Positions 1 through 7,469 of a DNA stretch of 27,692 bases are shown in pieces. The notes beneath the pieces are model-generated. The model saw only the letters and a list, made by a program, of their open reading frames with translations, did not search any database and was not told where the DNA came from. Every line of letters begins with the position of its first letter. Within the stretch, counting starts at the first letter, position 1. The position numbers and the translations under genes were made by a program. This DNA comes from Anaerolineae bacterium (GTDB lineage: Bacteria; Chloroflexota; Anaerolineae; Epilineales; JAHCIE01): contig JAHCIE010000006.1 of NCBI GenBank assembly GCA_026129385.1, forward strand, positions 1 through 27,692. Reading direction: 5' to 3'.

Positions 1-745
1 CGCGCCAGCCCGCCATGTTGTAGGTCTTGCTCAACGAGTTGAACTCCACGGCCACGTCTTTCGCGCCAGGAATCTCCAGGATGCTAGGCGCGATGAAGCC
101 GTCGTAGGTCAGATCGCAGTACGGGTTATCGAAGGCCAGCCACAGGTCGTGTTGGCGACACCAGTCGACCAGCGCGGCCAGCTCGTCCAGGGATGCGATT
201 GCGCCAACGGGATTGTTGGGGTAGTTGGCCCAGATGAGCGTCGCGCGCTTCAACACGTCGACCGGGATGTCGTCCAGCCGGGGCAGCCAGTTGTTGTCGG
301 CATCCAGGGGCACGAAGTACGGTTCGGCGTCTACGAGATGAGCGGCAAAGGTGTACGTCGGGTAGCCAGGGTCGGGCACGAGCACCACGTCCCCCTGCCC
401 CGCCCAGGCCTGGGTCGCGTGGGCCAGGCCCTCCTTAGAGCCGATAAGGGGAACGACCTCGGTCTTGGGGTCAATGGCTACCCCGAAGCGTTGCTGATAG
501 TAATGAGCCACCCCCTCGCGGAAGGCGGGCATGCCCGCGTAATTGGGGTAGCGATGGTTCAGTGGATTCTGGGACGCCTCGGTCAGGATATCGACGATCC
601 ACTGGGGCGTAGGCAGGTCAGGGCTGCCGATGCCGAGATTGATCACCTTCTCACCCGTCGCGGCCTCGCGCTCGGCGATCTTCTTGTTGACACGCGCGAA
701 GACGTAGGGCGGTACGTTGTCCATGCGGCTGGCGATGCGGGGCAT
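1..745 (-). CDS. dapL: LL-diaminopimelate aminotransferase-like PLP enzyme (partial)
   Basis: Class I/II fold-type I aminotransferase of the DapL type. DapL makes LL-diaminopimelate from tetrahydrodipicolinate for lysine and peptidoglycan synthesis. The first 248 codons are present and the gene continues past the left edge. Visible landmarks are INLGIGSPDLPTP near residue 35, the YPNNPVG turn near 175, the cofactor aspartate loop DNPYCDLTYDG near 206, and the PLP lysine K240 in SLSKTYNMAGWR. The ATG at 745 follows AGGAGA with good spacing. It lies 69 nt downstream of the cdsA-like gene on the same strand, so co-transcription is likely. Related Chloroflexota aminotransferases with other amino-acid substrates share these motifs, so the exact substrate is inferred. 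The family call is firm; DapL itself is probable. Confidence 0.8.
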   Translation of the reverse strand, partial: MPRIASRMDNVPPYVFARVNKKIAEREAATGEKVINLGIGSPDLPTPQWIVDILTEASQNPLNHRYPNYAGMPAFREGVAHYYQQRFGVAIDPKTEVVPLIGSKEGLAHATQAWAGQGDVVLVPDPGYPTYTFAAHLVDAEPYFVPLDADNNWLPRLDDIPVDVLKRATLIWANYPNNPVGAIASLDELAALVDWCRQHDLWLAFDNPYCDLTYDGFIAPSILEIPGAKDVAVEFNSLSKTYNMAGWR

Positions 746-814
746 ACGGGTCTCCTGGCGTAAGATGCGCCCAATTCTAGGCCCGCTCCCCACCCAGTCA
801 AATCTCTCCATCGG

Positions 815-1714
815 CTAGACGCCCCATAGCCGTAACAGCCAGTACACCGCCGGCACAACCACCAGCGCGCTGTCGATACGGTCGAGCAGCCCGCCGAAGC
901 CCGGCAGCCACGCACCCGCATCCTTCACCCCCGCCCGCCGTTTGACCCACGACTCCAGCAGGTCCCCCGTCGTGCCCAGCAGCGCGACAAGCAGGGGCAA
1001 GGTCAGCACGGCGACAGTCGGTACAGTCGGGCGGAGTGGCGTGAGAAGCGCCCAGGCCAGATACGCACCCGCCACACTACCCGCCAACCCGCTCCACGTC
1101 TTGGCCGGGCTGATGGTGGCGGCCAGTTTGGGGCCGCCGATACGGCCGCCAACCACGCACGCCGCCACGTCGGCAAGTCCGACCATGACGCACAGGGCGA
1201 CCAGCCACGCCACGCCATTCGGCTGCATTCCCAACGCGACCGCCGTCGCGATAGGCCACACCACCCACGTATACGCGGCGACGGTGCGCCCAACGACCGT
1301 CAGGCTGAACGAAGGACGGCGGAACACGGCCGCCGTTAGCAACGCCACCGCTGCAAATAGCAGGGGGAGCCACGGCAGCGCGTTGACCCGCCAGGCGGTT
1401 ACGGCCACGACGGCGGGCGCGGCTACCAACAGCAGGCGGCGGGGGCGGCTGTCGAGGCTTAGTAGCATCGCGGCTTCCCGCGCTCCCTGCCAGGCGATGA
1501 GCGCGGCCAGAGCCACGGCGACGATGCCGCCCAGCCACAGTGCGCCGACGCACACGGTCACGATGCCGCCCCAGGTCAACCAACGCCGGAACCATACGTG
1601 ATGGCCCAGAGCGTCGAGGTTGCCGCGCACCATCACCACCAGCCCCGCCAGGCTGGCTGCGAACAGGGCGACCAGCGTCTCAATCAGTGGGGTCAGAACC
1701 GCTTGCGCGTTCAT
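815..1714 (-). CDS. cdsA: CdsA-family phosphatidate cytidylyltransferase (YnbB-like)
   Basis: This 299-aa integral membrane enzyme is expected to convert phosphatidic acid and CTP into CDP-diacylglycerol, the precursor of phospholipids. It has about eight hydrophobic segments. The C-terminal CdsA signature is at residues 255-282, SWVKRRAGVKDAG then GGLLDRID. The usual PGHGG histidine is Phe here (PGFGG). An upstream ISPAKTWSG block also fits the family. The start is one base after the stop of the CDP-alcohol phosphatidyltransferase gene, with GGGGAGG as ribosome site. The pair recalls the E. coli ynbA-ynbB arrangement. It may therefore be a specialised second CDP-lipid synthase rather than the main CdsA. 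The family is clear; the specialised role is inference. Confidence 0.88.
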   Translation of the reverse strand: MNAQAVLTPLIETLVALFAASLAGLVVMVRGNLDALGHHVWFRRWLTWGGIVTVCVGALWLGGIVAVALAALIAWQGAREAAMLLSLDSRPRRLLLVAAPAVVAVTAWRVNALPWLPLLFAAVALLTAAVFRRPSFSLTVVGRTVAAYTWVVWPIATAVALGMQPNGVAWLVALCVMVGLADVAACVVGGRIGGPKLAATISPAKTWSGLAGSVAGAYLAWALLTPLRPTVPTVAVLTLPLLVALLGTTGDLLESWVKRRAGVKDAGAWLPGFGGLLDRIDSALVVVPAVYWLLRLWGV

Positions 1715-1715
1715 G

Positions 1716-2336
1716 TCAGCCTCCCCTCCCCTGAGACTCGCCCGTCACGACGCGCAGCCGCGCGACGCGCTGGGCCAGGGTGATCATTGAGCCAACGAGA
1801 ATGAGCCAGAACAAGAGCGTGAGGGGCCAGCTGGCGACCAATGCCAGCGCCAGCGCGTACAGAACGGCCAGCGCCACCATGCGGTCGGCCTTAGCGAAGA
1901 CGCCCGACGTCAGGCGCGGCGCGCCCAGGGCAGCTGCCAATACCCCGACCAGTGACGTCAGCAGCATGGTGCACAGGGCCACGAGGCCCAGGCGGGCATC
2001 GACTGGCCCGACCAGCGCCAGCGGGGCCAGGAACAGCAGGTCGCCCAGGCGGTCACCCAACTCATTCAGAACCGTGCCCCACGGCCGCGCCGTGCCGGAG
2101 CGGCGCGCAACCTGGCCGTCCAGGGCATTCAAGGTCAGGCGCGCCAGGGCCAGCGGCGGCACGAGCCACAGCGCGGGCCACTGAGCGTTCCAGCCCAGGC
2201 CGTGCAGCGTGGCAGCGGCGGCGGCGGCCACCGCGCTCGCTGTCAGCCAGTCGGCTTTGACGCCGCGCTCGACCAGCGCGATCTCGATGCCGCCCAGGGC
2301 AGTCTGGAAGCGGGGTTTGAGGGTATAGAGGCTCAT
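1716..2336 (-). CDS. CDP-alcohol phosphatidyltransferase (YnbA-like)
   Basis: This 206-aa membrane protein should transfer a phosphatidyl group from a CDP-lipid to an alcohol acceptor. The CDP-OH-P motif runs from residue 70 to 95: NALDG at 70-74, A77-R78, G87, then NELGD at 91-95. Two of the four normal metal-binding aspartates (positions 70 and 91) are asparagine. As I recall, the same substitutions occur in E. coli YnbA, whose N-terminus MTLYQIKP also resembles this MSLYTLKP. I chose the ATG at 2336 over upstream in-frame starts because GGGAGGAACG precedes it and homology begins there. It is followed after one base by the CdsA-like gene. The acceptor alcohol is unknown. Confidence 0.82.
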   Translation of the reverse strand: MSLYTLKPRFQTALGGIEIALVERGVKADWLTASAVAAAAAATLHGLGWNAQWPALWLVPPLALARLTLNALDGQVARRSGTARPWGTVLNELGDRLGDLLFLAPLALVGPVDARLGLVALCTMLLTSLVGVLAAALGAPRLTSGVFAKADRMVALAVLYALALALVASWPLTLLFWLILVGSMITLAQRVARLRVVTGESQGRGG

Positions 2337-2368
2337 CGTTCCTCCCGTGAATCTGGTCGTTGCTGCCC

Positions 2369-2396
2369 CTATTACAGCCCTGCCCCACCGCCACAA
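2369..2396 (-). promoter_or_regulatory. candidate promoter for the ynbA-like/cdsA/dapL operon
   Basis: On the minus strand TTGTGG (2391-2396) and TAATAG (2369-2374) are separated by 16 bp, about 30 nt upstream of the start codon. Both hexamers are moderate matches, so this is a weak prediction. Confidence 0.35.
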
Positions 2397-2442
2397 CCAG
2401 CTAGCCGACCGCCAAAAACCGCCACGGAGGTAGCCTGCTGCC

Positions 2443-2470
2443 TTGACGGCATGAGGAGCTGGCCTATAAT
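2443..2470 (+). promoter_or_regulatory. near-consensus sigma-70 promoter of the NACHT gene
   Basis: TTGACG at 2443-2448 and a perfect TATAAT at 2465-2470, spaced by 16 bp, lie 35 nt upstream of the NACHT start codon. Transcription would begin near 2477, giving a leader of roughly 28 nt that includes GAGGAGGA. This is one of the two strongest promoter matches in the window. Confidence 0.8.
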
Positions 2471-2504
2471 CGATAGTCTCGCTTCGTCCCGAGGAGGACA
2501 CGCC

Positions 2505-4382
2505 ATGTTGCCCGCCCCAGACCTTCGCCGCAAGGTGTCGCGCCAGCGTCAGGACGAGCTAAACCTGCTCCAGAAGGTATGGAACGCCTGGGTCAGCGGG
2601 CTGCTGGGCCACTCGCTGCACCAGGAGGTGCGGCAGACGCTGGGGCTGACGACGCATCCCGACGCTGTGCTCAAGCCGTGGGGCGCGGTGATCGAGGCGG
2701 CGGGTGACACAGGGCGGGTTTCCCAACCCGACGGACTGCCCATGACGACAGTCTTCGACCAGGCCCAGGGTCGGCTGCTGATCCTGGGAGCGGCGGGGGC
2801 GGGCAAGACGACGCTGCTGTTGGAACTGGCGCGAGAGCTGATCGTGCGCGCGAGGCGGGACGAGGGCCACCCGCTGCCCCTGGTCTTTTCCCTATCATCG
2901 TGGGCCCACAGCCTTCAGCCGTTCGCGGACTGGCTGGCGGACGAGATGAACCGCCGCTACGACGTGCCGTACCTGCTGGCAAACAAGTGGGTGGCAACGG
3001 GCCGTATCCTGCCTCTCCTCGACGGGCTGGACGAGGTGGGAGACGAGCGGCGCGTCGCGTGCTTGAGCGCCATCCTGGCCTTTGATGAGACCAGCGGCGG
3101 GTTGCCGCTGGTGATCTGCACCCGCACGGCAGAGTACGAGGCGGCCGTGCTTAGTCTGGACCGCCGGCTGAGGCGTGTGCTTTCGCTGGAACTCCAACCG
3201 CTGAGACCCGATCAGGTGGATGGCTATCTGGCTGACCTGGGCGACGCCGTGGCGGGACTGCGGGAGGCGTTCGCTCGAGATGAGGGGCTGCAAAAGCTGG
3301 CCGCCACGCCGCTGATGCTCAGCCTCCTGATCCTGACCTATCATGATGAACGGGCGAGGCGCATACCGTCGGCGACCAAAGGCGCGTCTGGCCGGTCAGC
3401 GGCGGTGGACGGCGGCTCCCGTCGTTTCTTCGCGGGGTACGTGGCGCGTATGATGGAGCGCGGCGAAGGCCATCCCAGCCGGGGCCAGATCCTCGGCCCG
3501 CTGGAGTGGTTGGCGCGGACGATGAACCAGCGGGGGGAGACCATCTTCTACGTAGAGAACTTGCAGCCTGACTGGCCGGTGGAGGGCGACGTCGGGCGTA
3601 AGGCGACGTGGATTGTGCGGGTGGTTATCGGAGTGCTCTTCGGGCTGCTGTTTACCGTCTTGCTGCCGACGCCGCCGGGACTCGGCTCTTGGCTGCTGAC
3701 TGGCGTACTCGCTGGGGTGCTCTTCGGGTGGCTGTTCGGAGGTGTGGACGCGAAGGCCAGCCAGATCGCTGAACGCGCGGTCAACTGGTCGTGGGGACGG
3801 CTGCTAATAGGGATGGCAATTGGGGTGGCGTTGGGCTGGGTCCTGATGCCCATTATCATGCCAATCTTTCGGGCGGCCAGGATGGGCGGGGCAGTCAGGA
3901 GCACGGTGGATGACGCCCTGTTCGGGGCGGCGCTTTTAGGCATGTTCGGCGCGATGGGCGGTGCACTCAACGGCCGCCGCATCGGCGTGCGGAGCTATCC
4001 CAACCAGGGCATCTGGCGCACCGCACTTCACGCTGTCGGCATTGGGGTGGTCTGCGCGCTGGGAGCGGGCCTGGGCTTGGGGTTAGTGCGGCAGTCCGTC
4101 GGTGGTCTACGCGCCGACCTGAGCATGGGGTTGTTCTTCGGGCTGCTCTTGGGGCTGGGCTTGGGCGTGGCCTTTGGCGGTACGGTGGTTCTAAGGCACG
4201 TTGCAGTGAGGTTTCTATTGTCCCAGGACGGTAGCCTGCCGTGGGGACTGGTTCCGTTTCTGGATGACGCCGCCGATCGCTTGTTGCTGCGGAAGGTGGG
4301 CGGCGGCTATGTCTTTGTTCACCGCCGGCTTCAGGACTACATTGCCTCGTTGGAGTCGGTGAAGCGAACTCCGTCGGGCTAG
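2505..4382 (+). CDS. NACHT-domain STAND ATPase with multi-pass membrane tail
   Basis: This 625-aa protein belongs to a NACHT family common in Chloroflexota and cyanobacteria. A short N-terminal helical region (1-60) is followed by the NACHT NTPase. Walker A is GAAGAGKTT near 95-103 and Walker B is ILPLLDGLDE near 168-177, followed by the sensor-like ICTR near 204. From about 368 to 575 it has several glycine-rich hydrophobic segments, interrupted by the family block YPNQGIWR near 498. The C-terminus (LLLRKVGGGYVFVHRRLQDY) matches the usual end of these proteins. The ATG at 2505 follows GAGGAGGA; an in-frame opening extending upstream overlaps the divergent gene and its promoter, so it is not used. 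NACHT proteins are signal-sensing switches and some bacterial ones act in phage defence. Here there is no obvious partner gene, so function is open. Confidence 0.88.
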   Translation: MLPAPDLRRKVSRQRQDELNLLQKVWNAWVSGLLGHSLHQEVRQTLGLTTHPDAVLKPWGAVIEAAGDTGRVSQPDGLPMTTVFDQAQGRLLILGAAGAGKTTLLLELARELIVRARRDEGHPLPLVFSLSSWAHSLQPFADWLADEMNRRYDVPYLLANKWVATGRILPLLDGLDEVGDERRVACLSAILAFDETSGGLPLVICTRTAEYEAAVLSLDRRLRRVLSLELQPLRPDQVDGYLADLGDAVAGLREAFARDEGLQKLAATPLMLSLLILTYHDERARRIPSATKGASGRSAAVDGGSRRFFAGYVARMMERGEGHPSRGQILGPLEWLARTMNQRGETIFYVENLQPDWPVEGDVGRKATWIVRVVIGVLFGLLFTVLLPTPPGLGSWLLTGVLAGVLFGWLFGGVDAKASQIAERAVNWSWGRLLIGMAIGVALGWVLMPIIMPIFRAARMGGAVRSTVDDALFGAALLGMFGAMGGALNGRRIGVRSYPNQGIWRTALHAVGIGVVCALGAGLGLGLVRQSVGGLRADLSMGLFFGLLLGLGLGVAFGGTVVLRHVAVRFLLSQDGSLPWGLVPFLDDAADRLLLRKVGGGYVFVHRRLQDYIASLESVKRTPSG

Positions 4383-4402
4383 GCTATTGCCGCCTCTTTC
4401 TT

Positions 4403-4431
4403 TTGCGCCCTGTCAGGGTCTGTGCTATGCT
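4403..4431 (+). promoter_or_regulatory. candidate extended -10 promoter of pdp
   Basis: TTGCGC (4403-4408), a 17-bp spacer and TATGCT (4426-4431) with an upstream TG (4423-4424) form an extended -10 promoter, about 70 nt before the pdp start. No terminator is visible after the NACHT gene, so read-through is also possible. Confidence 0.5.
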
Positions 4432-4504
4432 GCTCTTGGTGGTTTGAGGGGTTTGCGGTGTGTAGTTTATTATGGCTATACGAAGGCTACCGAGGGAATC
4501 GGAC

Positions 4505-5809
4505 ATGCGAGCTGTAGACATCATTGCCCGCAAGCGTGACGGTCACGCGCTGACGACAGCCGAGATTGACTGGTTCGTTGCCGGTTTCACCCGTGGTGAC
4601 GTGCCCGACTACCAGGCCGCCGCCTGGCTTATGGCGGTTCTCCTGCGTGGCATGGACGACCGCGAAACCGCCGACCTGACGATGGCAATGGCCCGGTCCG
4701 GTGACATGCTGGACCTGGAAGGCGTCGCGCGGCCCGTAGTCGACAAGCACTCTACGGGCGGTGTCGGCGACAAGATCACGCTGGTCGTCGCACCCATGGT
4801 GGCCGCGACAGGGCTGCCAGTAGGCAAGATGTCGGGACGTGGCTTAGGCTTCAGCGGCGGGACACTCGACAAGCTAGAGTCCTTCGACGGCCTCTCCATC
4901 AACCTGACCACAGAGCAGTTCATCCAGCAGCTCCGCGCCATTGGGCTGGTCATCGCCGGGCAGTCCGCCGACCTGGCCCCCGCCGACGGCAAGCTCTACG
5001 CGCTGCGCGACGTGACGGCGACGGTGGAGAGCGTGCCGCTCATCGCCAGCTCCATCATGAGCAAAAAGATCGCGGCCGGTGCGGATGCCATTGTGCTGGA
5101 CGTAAAGGTCGGACGCGGTGCGTTCATGAAGAGCGAGCAGGAGGCTCTGACTCTGGCGCGGGCCATGGTGGACATCGGTCAGGGCCTGGGGCGACGGGTG
5201 TCAGCAGTCGTATCGAGCATGGACCAACCCCTCGGCCACGCTATCGGCAATGCCCTAGAGGTGCGCGAGGCCATCGAAACCCTCCAGGGCCGTGGCCCCC
5301 AAGACCTGCTCACGGTCGCCCTGGCCGTGGGCGGCCAGATGCTGTCGCTGGGGGGCAGGGCAGACAGCTTCGAGGCCGGCGAAGCCGCGCTCCGCGCAAC
5401 CATCGCCGACGGCAGCGCCCTCGCCAAGCTGCGCGAGATGGTGGTGGCCCAGGGCGGCGACGGTCGGCAGGTGGATGACCCATCCCGTCTCCCCAGGGCG
5501 CCGGTAGTTCTCGCCCTGCCGGCCGGCCGCGAGGGCTATATCACCCATCTGGACCCGCTGGAGATGGCGCTGGCGGCCGTCGGGCTAGGCGCCGGCCGCG
5601 CCAGGAAGGGCGATCCTATTGACCCCGCGGTTGGGCTGGTGGTCGGGCCGAAGGTAGGGCAGCATATCCACGGCGGCGAGACCCTGGTGACAATCCACGC
5701 GGCCAACGATGAGGCGGCCGAAGCCGCCGCTGAGCGTGCCCTGGCCGCCTGCACGATTGGCCCCGCCCCTGTCCAGGCTCCGCTACTAATCCGTCACATC
5801 ATCGCCTGA
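4505..5809 (+). CDS. pdp: pyrimidine-nucleoside (thymidine) phosphorylase
   Basis: This 434-aa soluble enzyme cleaves thymidine, uridine or deoxyuridine with phosphate, giving the base and (deoxy)ribose-1-phosphate for nucleoside salvage. The length matches Bacillus Pdp. Residues 81-90 give KHSTGGVGDK, the phosphate and pyrimidine site. Residues 110-126 give the family signature SGRGLGFSGGTLDKLES. The MRAVDII N-terminus is canonical, and the ATG at 4505 follows GAGGG by 8 nt, so this start is preferred over an in-frame ATG at 4472. It is convergent with the DUF5679 gene, with only 7 nt between the stop codons. Whether it is uridine-tolerant Pdp or thymidine-specific DeoA cannot be fixed from motifs alone. 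Confidence 0.93.
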   Translation: MRAVDIIARKRDGHALTTAEIDWFVAGFTRGDVPDYQAAAWLMAVLLRGMDDRETADLTMAMARSGDMLDLEGVARPVVDKHSTGGVGDKITLVVAPMVAATGLPVGKMSGRGLGFSGGTLDKLESFDGLSINLTTEQFIQQLRAIGLVIAGQSADLAPADGKLYALRDVTATVESVPLIASSIMSKKIAAGADAIVLDVKVGRGAFMKSEQEALTLARAMVDIGQGLGRRVSAVVSSMDQPLGHAIGNALEVREAIETLQGRGPQDLLTVALAVGGQMLSLGGRADSFEAGEAALRATIADGSALAKLREMVVAQGGDGRQVDDPSRLPRAPVVLALPAGREGYITHLDPLEMALAAVGLGAGRARKGDPIDPAVGLVVGPKVGQHIHGGETLVTIHAANDEAAEAAAERALAACTIGPAPVQAPLLIRHIIA

Positions 5810-5816
5810 CGCAGGA

Positions 5817-6197
5817 CTACTCCTTTACGAACTTAAACAGTCCTGCCCCGCAGACAGGGCACGTTCCCTTCAAAGCCGAGCGCCCGTTGGCGGTCGTGTA
5901 GTTCTCAACCTTCGTCATTGGGCGCTGGACCTTGCACCGGACGCAGTACGCCGTGGCACCGCCCCTCGCCGCCATCCCTGCGTCGGCTCCGGTCGTGGGT
6001 ACAGCGTCCCCCGGTCCGGCCGACCCGCCGCCCTCCGGCTCCGCTATATCCGCGACGGGGAGCGTGATCCGAGGCTCCTCGTCTCGACCGCGCGGCGTTG
6101 GCGCAGAGGGAGTGTAGGGTGACGGGGTCGCCTTGTGGCGCACGAGAAACCACGCGCCGACTGCGCCCACAAGCATACCAACCAGAAGCTCAATCAT
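5817..6197 (-). CDS. membrane-anchored DUF5679 zinc-ribbon protein
   Basis: This is a 126-aa protein with one N-terminal transmembrane helix (residues 2-19), a proline/glycine-rich linker (about 23-82) and a C-terminal zinc ribbon. The ribbon holds CVRC (Cys85, Cys88) and CPVC (Cys113, Cys116), with NGRSALKGTCPVCGAGLF matching the DUF5679 pattern. The family has no assigned function. The start follows a strong AAGGAGGT. It is the last gene of the long minus-strand unit, 18 nt after the glycosyltransferase. Confidence 0.78.
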   Translation of the reverse strand: MIELLVGMLVGAVGAWFLVRHKATPSPYTPSAPTPRGRDEEPRITLPVADIAEPEGGGSAGPGDAVPTTGADAGMAARGGATAYCVRCKVQRPMTKVENYTTANGRSALKGTCPVCGAGLFKFVKE

Positions 6198-6215
6198 CGC
6201 TGTCGCGACCTCCTT

Positions 6216-7412
6216 CTACCAATCAGTCTGTCGGCGCTCTTCGAGGACGCGATCGTAGACCTCCCGCGTTCGCGTCGCGACCCGCTCCCAGTTGAAATTA
6301 TCAACCAGCCGGCGGTAGGCGTTCTCCACGCGAGCCGCCGCCCAGTCGGGGCGATTCAGGGTATGCACGATGGACCACGCGAGCGAGTCCGGGTCACCCG
6401 GCTGAGATGTCATGCCGGTGACGTGATTTTCTACCACCTCGCTCAACCCACCCACACTGGAGACAACCACCGGCGCCTGCGCCGCCATCGCTTCCAGAGC
6501 CACGATACCAAATGGCTCGTACAGGCTGGGGAAGGCGGCCACGTTGGCCGCCTGATACAGGAGGCGCTTGTCCGCGTCACTGACGAACCCAGCAAACTGG
6601 ACAGCCTGCCCCAGACCCAAGCGGTCGCGCTGGATGCGCAAGTCGTCGAGCATCGGGCCACGACCGGCGAGCACGAAGCGCACCTTACGTGCCTCGGCCA
6701 GAATACGGGGCGCGGCCTCGAGCAGCACGTGCAAGCCCTTCTCCCAGACCAGACGCCCCACGTAGAAGACGACGCGCTCGTCGTCGGTCGCATAGCGACG
6801 GCGCAGTGTCGCCACTGCCGTCGCAGGTTGGCGAGCGAAGTCCGCCACGGTCACGGCATTCGGAATCACATCGACCTTATCGTTAGGCTCGCCGAAGAAC
6901 GTGATAAGCTCGTGAGCCATGTAGTAGCTGGTCACGATGACCCGCCATCCCTCACTTGCGAGGTCATCCTCGACGCGATTGATGGCTCGCGATAGGTCGG
7001 TGCTCAAATAACCGCCGCACCGCCCCCGTTCAGTGGCATGGATGGTAGCAACCAGGGGCAGCTTCCACTGATGCTTAAGCCGCACCGCCGCATACGCCAC
7101 CAGCCAGTCGTGGGCGTGAATCAGGTCAAATCCGCCCAGGCTCTCGGCGAGAACCTCCGCGACACGGGCCAGTTCACGATTGGCGAGTTGGGTATCCATC
7201 AAGAGCTCGCCCGTCCGGGGTGGCGTGTCGACGCGATAGATCGTCACACCCGCGCTCGGTATCTCCACCGACTCCCCGCCGCGATCGCGCGGGGTAACGA
7301 CATGGACATCAACGCCCCGCGCCGCCAGCGCCGGAGCCAGATTGTCCACGTGCTGGCCGAGGCCGCCCACCATATTGGGCGGATACTCAGAGGATAGCAT
7401 AAGTAGGCGCAT
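6216..7412 (-). CDS. GT4-family glycosyltransferase
   Basis: This 398-aa GT-B retaining glycosyltransferase likely builds a cell-surface glycan or an alpha-glucan from a nucleotide sugar. The N-terminal Rossmann domain opens with MLSSEYPPNMVGGLGQHV, whose glycine loop (16-19) is typical. A conserved IHAHDW follows near 98, then VGRLVWEKG near 218 at the start of the nucleotide-sugar domain. The catalytic E-x7-E is E299 to E307 (EPFGIVALE). The opening resembles glycogen-synthase-like GT4 enzymes, but acceptor and donor are not evident. The ATG at 7412 has no recognisable Shine-Dalgarno sequence. It lies 57 nt after mltG, separated by a palindrome. Confidence 0.88.
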   Translation of the reverse strand: MRLLMLSSEYPPNMVGGLGQHVDNLAPALAARGVDVHVVTPRDRGGESVEIPSAGVTIYRVDTPPRTGELLMDTQLANRELARVAEVLAESLGGFDLIHAHDWLVAYAAVRLKHQWKLPLVATIHATERGRCGGYLSTDLSRAINRVEDDLASEGWRVIVTSYYMAHELITFFGEPNDKVDVIPNAVTVADFARQPATAVATLRRRYATDDERVVFYVGRLVWEKGLHVLLEAAPRILAEARKVRFVLAGRGPMLDDLRIQRDRLGLGQAVQFAGFVSDADKRLLYQAANVAAFPSLYEPFGIVALEAMAAQAPVVVSSVGGLSEVVENHVTGMTSQPGDPDSLAWSIVHTLNRPDWAAARVENAYRRLVDNFNWERVATRTREVYDRVLEERRQTDW

Positions 7413-7431
7413 AGTGTGTATGAGAGTATCC

Positions 7432-7451
7432 GCGCGGCAACTTTGCCGCGC
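7432..7451. repeat. perfect 9-bp inverted repeat between mltG and the GT4 gene
   Basis: GCGCGGCAA and TTGCCGCGC are separated by two bases. No T-tract follows on the minus strand, so it does not look like a standard intrinsic terminator. It may be an operator or an RNA-processing hairpin upstream of the leaderless-looking GT4 start. Confidence 0.6.
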
Positions 7452-7469
7452 CTGCCATTCGTGTCCCCT

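Noticed and set aside
149..763. Long plus-strand open frame opposite the aminotransferase
   Set aside because: It is antisense to a clearly conserved PLP enzyme; its translation has no recognisable domain and reflects GC-rich codon bias.
6135..6995. 286-codon plus-strand open frame opposite the GT4 gene
   Set aside because: The GT4 gene has full motifs on the other strand; this one has none.
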